The notes under the pieces were generated by a model. The model worked only from the letters and a program-made list of their open reading frames with translations, ran no database searches and had not been told where the DNA came from. Of a stretch of 64,000 nucleotides of DNA, positions 25,190-31,710 are shown one piece after another. The DNA is from an uncultured Muribaculaceae bacterium (GTDB taxonomy: Bacteria; Bacteroidota; Bacteroidia; Bacteroidales; Muribaculaceae). The stretch covers positions 17,450 through 81,449 of the forward strand of contig CAJUAR010000003.1 in the NCBI GenBank assembly GCA_910584495.1, written 5' to 3'. A program made the position numbers and the translations under genes. Each line of letters begins with the position of its first letter. Positions within the stretch are counted from its first letter, which is position 1.

Positions 25190-26683
25190 TTAGCGAACGA
25201 AGACTTTGGCGGCTTTGCTGCCCTGGCGGCGGATGTATAGGCCCGTAGCGGGATTTGCTACGCGCACGCCCTGAAGGTTGTAGTACTCAACAGGAGCACC
25301 GGCATCTGCATCGCCAAACACACCGTCTACTCCGGAATCGCCGGTGGACACAACCCATAGCGAGTTGGGAACCGAACGCATGCCACCCTTTATGCCGGCA
25401 CTCCAGTTCATGCCGTCGGTGGGCCAGTTGCACACTTCGCCCGACAAGGCATTATAGAGAGTTGCCGAGCCGCCGCCATCGAGATTGAGAGCGTTTTCAG
25501 CCCCGATGTTGAGCATGATGTCGGCAAAAGCGGCCAGCGTGCACCCCTCGGCAGCCCCCGGGCGGCGCCCATCGACAATCACCATAAAGAAACGGGAGTT
25601 GTCCGTAGAGTATCCAATGCCGGCACGCGGTTCGAGCCCCGTAGGATTGCCGTCGGAATATGCGGTCTGTGCCGGTTTGCCGTCCTGGTCCTTGGTTGTG
25701 AGGTTCTGCACCTCGCCGTCGACGAGCAGACGGAGGCTGCCGCCGATAAGTTCCTTCAGGTCGGTGTCGGCCACCCCTGTTTCGTTGAAGTTATCCTTTG
25801 CCGGGAATGCGAATTCAACAATGTCGCCCGGTTTGAGACCCTTCAGAATCTCCTTGCCAAAGTCCTTGGTGCCGGCAATGACATAGTGTTCGTCGAGAGC
25901 CGAGTTACCTTCGGAGCCATTATTATTAAGGTGTACGTCGTCGGTGCACGAATCAAGAATTTTGAAACGAGCCACGCCGTCGAGACCCAGATATCCCTCC
26001 ACCAGCTCGGCATATACCTCTTTCATTTCGGAACCTGTGGTTCGGCCTGCAGCGGGTGTAAAAATCTGCATTGTCGGGGCATTTGCAGCAGCGTTGACAG
26101 CAATGCTGTTGTAGAGCGTATTGGGCTCCTTGATTTCCTCGCCTTCGGAAGCCCCTCCGCGATAGATGGTCATTGTTGGGCGGACGGTGTACTGCGTCAT
26201 GCCGAAAGTGCGGCGCTCGGTCATATACCAGCGGGGACGGTCCTTCTTCTGCGTCAGGTTGCCAAAACGGGTGAATGTGCCATCGACCATCTGGTGGCTC
26301 AGGTTGCCTGATGTCAGAAAAAAGTCGGCATTCATGCCCATAACGGGTTTGAGACCGCGAGCCTTGACCTCTTCGGCCTGAGCTCCGACAGTTTTGAACG
26401 AATAAGGGTCGTCGTTGACACGGCTGTTGGCTTGTGCCTTGTTGGTGGTGATGTCGACCTTGTCGGAAGACATGTCGACCTCAACAACCTGCACCTCTAT
26501 GTTCGAGGGTCCTCCGAGAACATACAGCTTGTGCACAATGCCTTCGGCAACTGTTGTTTGCTCTTTAAGGGTTGATTCATAGGCCTGTCCGGCAATAGTC
26601 CATGTATCGGCCCAAGCCTGAGCCGATATTGCGAAAGCCAAGACCGCGAGGCCAAAGCTCTTAGAGAAGTAGTTATGTTTCAT
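25190..26683 (-). CDS. Phosphodiester glycosidase-family (NAGPA/DUF2233) exported protein
   Basis: A 497-aa protein with signal peptide (SFGLAVLAFAISAQAWA). Hallmarks of the NAGPA domain are MGMNADFF near residue 117, GYSTDNSRFFMVIVDGRRPG, FADIMLNIGAENALNLDGGGSAT and RSVPNSLWVVS. Family members remove GlcNAc from phosphodiesters (mammalian uncovering enzyme) or act on envelope polymers in bacteria; substrate here is unknown. The C-terminus is PVEYYNLQGVRV...GLYIRRQG, as in three neighbours. It is a single-gene unit on the minus strand; a near-consensus TAACTTAG lies at 26721-26728. It converges with the Omp28-like gene. Confidence 0.85.
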   Translation of the reverse strand: MKHNYFSKSFGLAVLAFAISAQAWADTWTIAGQAYESTLKEQTTVAEGIVHKLYVLGGPSNIEVQVVEVDMSSDKVDITTNKAQANSRVNDDPYSFKTVGAQAEEVKARGLKPVMGMNADFFLTSGNLSHQMVDGTFTRFGNLTQKKDRPRWYMTERRTFGMTQYTVRPTMTIYRGGASEGEEIKEPNTLYNSIAVNAAANAPTMQIFTPAAGRTTGSEMKEVYAELVEGYLGLDGVARFKILDSCTDDVHLNNNGSEGNSALDEHYVIAGTKDFGKEILKGLKPGDIVEFAFPAKDNFNETGVADTDLKELIGGSLRLLVDGEVQNLTTKDQDGKPAQTAYSDGNPTGLEPRAGIGYSTDNSRFFMVIVDGRRPGAAEGCTLAAFADIMLNIGAENALNLDGGGSATLYNALSGEVCNWPTDGMNWSAGIKGGMRSVPNSLWVVSTGDSGVDGVFGDADAGAPVEYYNLQGVRVANPATGLYIRRQGSKAAKVFVR

Positions 26684-26791
26684 ATCGTAATTGTGTGTTG
26701 AAAAGGTTGGTATTAGAGCACTAAGTTAGCAAAATTATTCCATCCTCGTCCCACGGCAACTCGGCATTAGAAAATTTTAACAATTTAGCGG

Positions 26792-26868
26792 AAGAGTGAA
26801 AAGTGAAAAGTGAAAAGTGAAGAGTGAAGAGTGAAGAGTGAAAAGTGAAGAGTGAAGGGTGAAGGGTG
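26792..26868. repeat. Heptamer tandem repeat, 11 units
   Basis: Eleven uninterrupted 7-base units of the form AARRGTG (AAAAGTG, AAGAGTG, AAGGGTG). It adjoins the left arm of the transposase element; about two inverted units flank the right arm (27571-27585). Confidence 0.9.
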
Positions 26869-26870
26869 AG

Positions 26871-26983
26871 GCAAGCGCAAAACTGTCGAAGACAGTTCCT
26901 TTGACTAACCCCAGCTTTACGAAGTTAGCTGGGGCTACGATGCCAACCCAACAAAAACAAGGTCGAAGACCTTGCCCACGTCA
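26871..26983 (+). repeat. Left inverted arm of the RAYT element
   Basis: Hairpins at 26881-26897, 26909-26934 and 26958-26974. The stop codon of the transposase gene (26981-26983) lies in the arm. Confidence 0.9.
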
Positions 26984-27430
26984 CGTCAGTGCTCCCTGAT
27001 GCCATTCTATGCCATACTCCAGACAAAATGCCTTCATTTCATCATCAAAAGTTTGTCTGTCTACATAGTGGTGTCCTTCTTGCCCCTTTATATAGTCTAT
27101 TACGGCATCTGCTCCTGATTTATCAACAGTGAAGGCATAATATTCCTTTCCCCATCCCTCAAAATCAGGAAAATCCTTGCGGCATTTTAGCCACCTGCTG
27201 CTGCCTTGTTTGAGAGCCTGTACTAATTCAGAGAGAGCAACTGACGGATGGAGGTCAATCAGCATGTGAATATGGTTTGAAATACCGTTCATTCGCCATA
27301 ATCTGCAATTTCGATGTTCCAGGATGCCATACAGATATTTATACAACTCCCTTTTATGGCTTTCAGGAATTGTCAGTTTGCGGTTCTTTGTGTTGATTAC
27401 CACATGATATAATGCACAGACCTTACTCAT
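26981..27430 (-). CDS. Y1 (HUH) transposase, REP-associated type
   Basis: A 149-aa transposase counted from ATG 27430. The HUH motif is NHIHMLIDL (His53, His55) and the likely nucleophile is Tyr113 in AVIDYIKGQEGHH; GWGKEYYAFTV is the conserved block between them. The length fits IS200/RAYT TnpA (about 140-165 aa). The enzyme nicks single-stranded DNA next to hairpins. An in-frame ATG at 27466 lies inside the right arm and upstream of the -7 box, so it was rejected. The reading frame is intact, so the element may be active. Confidence 0.92.
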   Translation of the reverse strand: MSKVCALYHVVINTKNRKLTIPESHKRELYKYLYGILEHRNCRLWRMNGISNHIHMLIDLHPSVALSELVQALKQGSSRWLKCRKDFPDFEGWGKEYYAFTVDKSGADAVIDYIKGQEGHHYVDRQTFDDEMKAFCLEYGIEWHQGALT

Positions 27431-27435
27431 AATGG

Positions 27436-27466
27436 CAAAGTTAGAGAAAAATGCTGACGTGGGCAA
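27436..27466 (-). promoter_or_regulatory. Transposase promoter, with -33 in the hairpin arm
   Basis: Minus-strand TTG (27464-27466), 20 bases, TAACTTTG (27436-27443), then five bases to ATG. The TTG is the last part of hairpin CAAGGTC-GAA-GACCTTG, so hairpin formation or transposase binding would cover the promoter. Confidence 0.6.
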
Positions 27467-27567
27467 GGTCTTCGACCTTGTTTTTGTTGGGTGGGCATCG
27501 TAGCCCCAGCTAACTTCGTAAAGCTGGGGTTAGTCAAAGGAACTGTCTTCGACAGTTTTGCGCTTGC
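27455..27567 (-). repeat. Right inverted arm of the RAYT element
   Basis: Inverted copy of 26871-26983 with one difference (GCCCACCC for GCCAACCC on the minus strand). Confidence 0.9.
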
Positions 27568-27652
27568 CCCACTCTTCACTCCTCTTCGCATTCGCTTTTT
27601 CGCTTTTTTTTCGCTTTGAAAGAAAAGAGCTTAATTATTTTTCGTTTTTTTC

Positions 27653-27683
27653 TTTGCTGTTAAAATTTTTTTTTATAACTTTG
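27653..27683 (+). promoter_or_regulatory. Promoter of the first tandem tailed-protein gene
   Basis: TTTG (27653-27656), 19 bases, TAACTTTG (27676-27683): full consensus. It sits in an AT-rich stretch with a T9 run; the leader is about 55 bases. Confidence 0.75.
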
Positions 27684-27745
27684 CCGACGAAGACCTTAAG
27701 CAGGCCTCCCATAACAAACACAATCATTAACCTAATTTTTTAAGC

Positions 27746-29248
27746 ATGAAAAAACTTTTACTTTCTGCTCTGCTCGTAGCCGGCGCAGCAAGCTATGCTA
27801 CTGCAGAAGAAGTCGTTGTCTTCTCCGAAGATTTCGAATGGCTCGCACCCTGGTCTGCTGTCGGCGGCAGCAAAGGTCCTGCCGGCGATACTGTTGGCAA
27901 AAACAATTCAGATGAATATTGCCCTCAGCTCAGCACCAGCAAAATAGAAGGTGTCTCCACATGGGATACTCTTTTGGAAAAAGGATACAGTTTCATAAGT
28001 GTAAAGGATCCTTCTAAAGACAAAGACCGTCCCGCAAATCAGAACGTTTACCTGCAGACAAACTATCTTAAATTCGGTCTGACAGGCTATCAGTCCGGCA
28101 TCATCCTTCCTTCAATGGAAGTACCCGCCGGCGAAACAGCCACTCTTTCGTTCTCATTTTGCACAATTCGTCAAGGTTCAGGCGTATTCGACAAAACTGA
28201 ACTTGTTGCAATCGTAGCCAACGGCGAAGAAGAAGTGCAATATCCCATCGATTTGGTTTACCTCGAAGATGGTGCCGACTATGCATGGAATACCGTTTCG
28301 GTAGAACTCACCGGAGCAACAATCAACGCCGACACCAAAATCACTGTCCGCAACGCCGACAGCCAGTGGCCCGATCCCTCTGTTAAACGTTGGTGCATGG
28401 ACAACATTAAAGTAACCTACGACAACGCCGGCGGCGACACCCCCGAACCCGGTGAAGGCCGCGTATTCTACGAAGACAACTTTGCATGGCTCGCACCCTG
28501 GGCCGAAGCCGACCAGCTTGGCGACCCCGTGGGCACCGACGACATTAACGCCAAGACTGTTGCCGTTAAGGAAACATCTTCAATCGACGGTTACACCGTA
28601 TTCCAATACATGATGGGCTCTTCGCTCAATCCTGAATTCTTCGTAGAGGGTCATCCCGGTTACGAAACCCGTCTCTACCCCAACTCGGGCGACTACACCA
28701 CCGTTCAGGCTGCCAAGGATTACTTCCGTATCGGTCTTCCCGGTACCACCGGCGGTCTCCGTGCCCGCAAATTCGCAGTTCCCGAAGATGCCGAAGGCTT
28801 CTACCTGATTTTCGAATGGTGCCCCGTCAAGAACGCTAACGGCGAATACGACGACGCAGAGCTCGAACTCACCTCGCGCAGCTCAAACGCAATCGTTCCC
28901 AGCATCAAGCACAACATGCAGACCGGCGAACCCTATCGTTGGATAACCGAAGTTGTCGACCTGTTCGAATATAACTTCACTCCTATGGCCTCCTTCAACC
29001 CCGTTCTCCAAAACATCAGCTCGCAGTGCGTCAGCGGTGGCGTATGCGCAGCCAATGCCAATTGGTACCTCGGCAGCCTCCGCTACTGCGAAAGCATTAA
29101 CTCTGGCGTTAACAACATCGCCGTTGAAGACAACGCCAACGCTCCCGTTGAATACTTCAACCTGCAGGGCGTTCGCGTAGCCAACCCCGAAAACGGTCTC
29201 TACATCCGTCGTCAGGGCAACAAGGCTACCAAAATCCTCGTTCGCTAA
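27746..29248 (+). CDS. Exported two-domain protein with NLQGVRV tail (paralogue 1)
   Basis: A 500-aa protein with signal peptide (KLLLSALLVAGAASYATA). It is built from two similar beta-rich domains: the first opens VVVFSEDFEWLAPW (residues 23-36), the second GRVFYEDNFAWLAPW (near 241), and each includes a cysteine/tryptophan segment (KRWCMDNIKVTY; FEWCPVKNANGEYDDAELEL). The pattern resembles jelly-roll (concanavalin-like) modules seen in adhesins and glycan-binding proteins, but no family is recognised. The C-terminus is PVEYFNLQGVRV...GLYIRRQG...KILVR. Single gene with its own promoter and terminator. Confidence 0.75.
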   Translation: MKKLLLSALLVAGAASYATAEEVVVFSEDFEWLAPWSAVGGSKGPAGDTVGKNNSDEYCPQLSTSKIEGVSTWDTLLEKGYSFISVKDPSKDKDRPANQNVYLQTNYLKFGLTGYQSGIILPSMEVPAGETATLSFSFCTIRQGSGVFDKTELVAIVANGEEEVQYPIDLVYLEDGADYAWNTVSVELTGATINADTKITVRNADSQWPDPSVKRWCMDNIKVTYDNAGGDTPEPGEGRVFYEDNFAWLAPWAEADQLGDPVGTDDINAKTVAVKETSSIDGYTVFQYMMGSSLNPEFFVEGHPGYETRLYPNSGDYTTVQAAKDYFRIGLPGTTGGLRARKFAVPEDAEGFYLIFEWCPVKNANGEYDDAELELTSRSSNAIVPSIKHNMQTGEPYRWITEVVDLFEYNFTPMASFNPVLQNISSQCVSGGVCAANANWYLGSLRYCESINSGVNNIAVEDNANAPVEYFNLQGVRVANPENGLYIRRQGNKATKILVR

Positions 29249-29274
29249 GCAACGACACAAAAGCACAATATGCC

Positions 29275-29306
29275 GCAGCCGCCCGGATGGGCGGCTGCTT
29301 TTTTTT
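29275..29306 (+). terminator. Rho-independent terminator
   Basis: The GCAGCCGCCC/GGGCGGCTGC stem, loop GGAT, T8: same as at 24933. Confidence 0.92.
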
Positions 29307-29321
29307 GGCAACAAATGCGGT

Positions 29322-29540
29322 CGCGAAGCCATGGATGCGAGGTGTCCTTTTAGCAAATGCGAGCGCGAAGCCATGGAGGCGAGGTGTCCTCACCTCGCAC
29401 GGCAGCAAACCGTCAGCCAACATTTCAAAAAATGTACGCCTCTGTGTAGCCGGGCAACCAGCCAACCGGGCGAGGTGGGGCTGTCGCCTTTTCATTGTCT
29501 ATTTGGCACTAACGTGCATGGTCGCATCCATGGCTTCGCG
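29322..29540. repeat. Palindromic non-coding repeat, copy R2
   Basis: Starts CGCGAAGCCATGG, repeats that end at 29364, and closes with CCATGGCTTCGCG at 29540. Inside are GCGAGGTG/CACCTCGC (perfect, loop TCCT), ACATTT/AAATGT, and a block also found twice in R3 (CTGTCGCCTTTTCATTGTC). It fills most of the 436-bp gap 29249-29684; the rest is terminator and promoter. Confidence 0.8.
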
Positions 29541-29579
29541 CTGCAGATTCAAACTATTACTAAATTTTTTGAGTAAATA

Positions 29580-29611
29580 TTTGCCTGTTACAAAAATAGT
29601 TCATACCTTTG
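29580..29611 (+). promoter_or_regulatory. Promoter of the second tandem tailed-protein gene
   Basis: TTTG (29580-29583), 20 bases, TACCTTTG (29604-29611). The leader is about 70 bases. Confidence 0.72.
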
Positions 29612-29684
29612 CCACCGAAAGCACAAACCTAACACCATTCAATAAACACAATTATTAACAATCAACCCTCCTCCTCAAAAAATC

Positions 29685-31295
29685 ATGAAAAAACTTTTAC
29701 TCCCTGCTCTGCTTTTAGCCGGTGCCGCAAGCTACGCTAATGCAGAAGAAGTCGTGCTTTTCAGCGAAGACTTCGAATTTATCGAACCGTGGGTCGCTCC
29801 CAACAATGCAGTTGACAACTTTGCACTCGAAGGCGCAGAAGCTTACCAAACCAGCACACCCCGCACCGACAGCTCCTTCATCCTCGACGAAGAAAAAGGC
29901 GATACCGAAGGTAAATATTACCTCCGCAACGCCATCCAGGGCAAAGAACGTAACTACTGGTGTGTAGGTTACGACAAAAACGGCAATCAGGAAAACCAGT
30001 ACATGGGCGCCAACTCCTACTACTTTGGCAAAAACTGGCTTAAATTCGGCAAAACCGATGCACAAGCCAACTTCCGCTTCCAGCCCGCAGACGGCCAAGC
30101 CGAAGACTTCGTAAAACCTATCGGCACACCTGCAACCCTTACTTTTAACTGGGCTCCCTGGGCAGCCTGCCCCAAAGATGAAAACGGCAATTACTATATC
30201 GGCGATGTTGATGAAGTTACACTCGACATCATTGTCGGAACTGAAGTAATCGACCAGGTGACACACAACCTGCCCGCAGGCTCACCTCTCAAATGGCTCG
30301 AAGCAAGCATCGACCTCACCGACTTCGAAATCACACCCAAAACCCGCATCTTTATCCAGCCTACAGCCGAATACTGGGGTGTTGCAAAATCGGGCAAACA
30401 CCGCTGGTGTCTCGACAACCTGAAGGTTGTCTATGGCGAAGCTGAAGGCGGCAACGAAGGCGAAGGCAACGTATGGTACAGCGAAGACTTCAACAAGATG
30501 TTCGAACCCTGGTACGGCCTTCTCGACTTCACCGACCCCGTGGGCACCAACGACACCACCGGCGACCTCGGTATTAGCATGTTCGACGAAACTCCCGCTG
30601 CCAACGGCGCTACCATTAAGACTGCCTTCATGGACCCGACCCTCGTAACTGTTGCCGGTGGACAAGAATTCTGCAAGCCCAACAACTTCCTCTGCTGGAT
30701 TCTCGATGGCAAACTTCACGCCAGCTACTACGTTTATCGTTTTCACAAGGGCTATATCCGCTTCGGTGTCGACAACATCCTCGGTGGTGTATGTCTACCT
30801 TCGGTAACCATCCCCGAAGATGCCGAAAATGTTTACTTCGAATTTGACTGGTGCCCCACCAAGAACGCTAACGGCGAATACTCCGAAGCTGTTCTCCAAG
30901 TTGCCCAGCAGGACGAAGCCGCTATCTTCATCCCCGAAATCCACCACAACATGCAGACCGGCGACCCCTATGCATGGAAACATGAATGTTTCAACCTCTA
31001 CGAAGATTGCGACAACTTCACACCCAACACCCTCCGCTTCCTGATTTCGACATCTAAAGCAGCCGGCCTTGGCTGGCCCGAAGGTGACGGCAAGAAAGTT
31101 GACGGTTCGTTCTACCTCGACAACATCCGCATCTCCGACAAGGCCTCCAGCGGTGTTAACAACATTGCCGTTGAAAACAACAACAACGCTCCCGTTGAAT
31201 ACTTCAACCTGCAGGGCGTTCGCGTAGCCAACCCCGAAAACGGTCTCTACATCCGTCGTCAGGGCAACAAGGCTACCAAAATCCTCGTTCGCTAA
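29685..31295 (+). CDS. Exported two-domain protein with NLQGVRV tail (paralogue 2)
   Basis: A 536-aa paralogue of the preceding gene, with almost the same signal peptide (KLLLPALLLAGAASYANA). The first domain opens VVLFSEDFEFIEPW, the second NVWYSEDFNKMFEPW (near residue 262). It shares KHRWCLDNLKVVY, FDWCPTKNANGEYSEAVLQV and IHHNMQTGDPYAWKHE with its neighbour. The last 34 residues are identical to those of the neighbour (27746-29248), although the bodies have diverged. It lies between its own promoter and terminator. A binding or structural surface role is inferred from architecture only. Confidence 0.75.
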   Translation: MKKLLLPALLLAGAASYANAEEVVLFSEDFEFIEPWVAPNNAVDNFALEGAEAYQTSTPRTDSSFILDEEKGDTEGKYYLRNAIQGKERNYWCVGYDKNGNQENQYMGANSYYFGKNWLKFGKTDAQANFRFQPADGQAEDFVKPIGTPATLTFNWAPWAACPKDENGNYYIGDVDEVTLDIIVGTEVIDQVTHNLPAGSPLKWLEASIDLTDFEITPKTRIFIQPTAEYWGVAKSGKHRWCLDNLKVVYGEAEGGNEGEGNVWYSEDFNKMFEPWYGLLDFTDPVGTNDTTGDLGISMFDETPAANGATIKTAFMDPTLVTVAGGQEFCKPNNFLCWILDGKLHASYYVYRFHKGYIRFGVDNILGGVCLPSVTIPEDAENVYFEFDWCPTKNANGEYSEAVLQVAQQDEAAIFIPEIHHNMQTGDPYAWKHECFNLYEDCDNFTPNTLRFLISTSKAAGLGWPEGDGKKVDGSFYLDNIRISDKASSGVNNIAVENNNNAPVEYFNLQGVRVANPENGLYIRRQGNKATKILVR

Positions 31296-31321
31296 GCAAC
31301 GACAGAAAAGCACAATACGCC

Positions 31322-31352
31322 GCAGCCGCCCATCCGGGCGGCTGCTTTTTTT
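31322..31352 (+). terminator. Rho-independent terminator
   Basis: GCAGCCGCCC/GGGCGGCTGC stem with loop ATCC (the inverse of the GGAT loop elsewhere) and T7. Confidence 0.92.
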
Positions 31353-31368
31353 GGGCAACAAATGCGGT

Positions 31369-31636
31369 CGCGAAGCTTATGGAGGCGAGGTGTCCCCACC
31401 TCGCAACGGCAGCAAACCGTCAGCCAACATTTCAAAAAATGTACGCCTCTGTGTAGCCGGGCAACCAGCCAGCCGGGCGAGGTGAGGCTGTCGCCTTTTC
31501 ATTGTCTATTTGGCACTAACGTGCATGGTCGCCTCCATAGCTTCGCGCTCGCAACCAGCCAACCGGGCGAGGTGAGGCTGTCGCCTTTTCATTGTCTATT
31601 TGGCACTAACGTGCAGGTCGCATCCATGGCTTCGCG
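31369..31636. repeat. Palindromic non-coding repeat, copy R3, with 90-bp tandem duplication
   Basis: Same family as R1 and R2. The segment starting GCAACCAGCC at 31461 is repeated from 31551, period 90 bases, nearly identical (one deletion in the second copy: GTGCAGGTCG for GTGCATGGTCG). It fills most of the 415-bp gap before the regulator gene. Confidence 0.8.
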
Positions 31637-31645
31637 ACCGCGTTT

Positions 31646-31677
31646 TTTGCAATTATTGATTTTTTTGGATAACTTTG
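31646..31677 (+). promoter_or_regulatory. Promoter of the membrane regulator gene
   Basis: TTTG (31646-31649), 20 bases, TAACTTTG (31670-31677). It begins only 10 bases after repeat R3. Confidence 0.72.
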
Positions 31678-31710
31678 CAATTGTGGAGAAGATACCATAA
31701 ATCTATACCG

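Larger units (their letters stand above)
26871..27567. mobile_element. RAYT/IS200-like element with 113-bp inverted arms
   Basis: A Y1 transposase gene flanked by inverted arms 26871-26983 and 27455-27567 that differ at one base. Each arm contains three stem-loops: AACTGTC-GAA-GACAGTT, a CCCCAGCT/AGCTGGGG stem with a 10-base loop, and CAAGGTC-GAA-GACCTTG. A lone small Y1 transposase without TnpB between inverted hairpin arrays is the layout of REP-associated tyrosine transposases. No target-site duplication is expected for this class and none is seen. Confidence 0.8.

Noticed and set aside
26792..26868. Short regular repeats as a CRISPR array
   Set aside because: Seven-base units with no spacers and no cas genes; it is a simple tandem repeat.
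27558..27743. 61-codon frame before the first tandem paralogue
   Set aside because: It overlaps the inverted arm and the consensus promoter of the next gene, and has a low-complexity Phe/Leu-rich translation.
17293..31295. Presence of type IX secretion machinery genes
   Set aside because: Several tails look like T9SS signals, but no Por/Gld/Spr component is encoded in this window, so the secretion route stays unproven.
31461..31636. 90-bp repeat pair as a CRISPR-like or attachment-site duplication
   Set aside because: Only two adjacent copies inside the R3 repeat, with no integrase or spacers; simple tandem duplication is enough.
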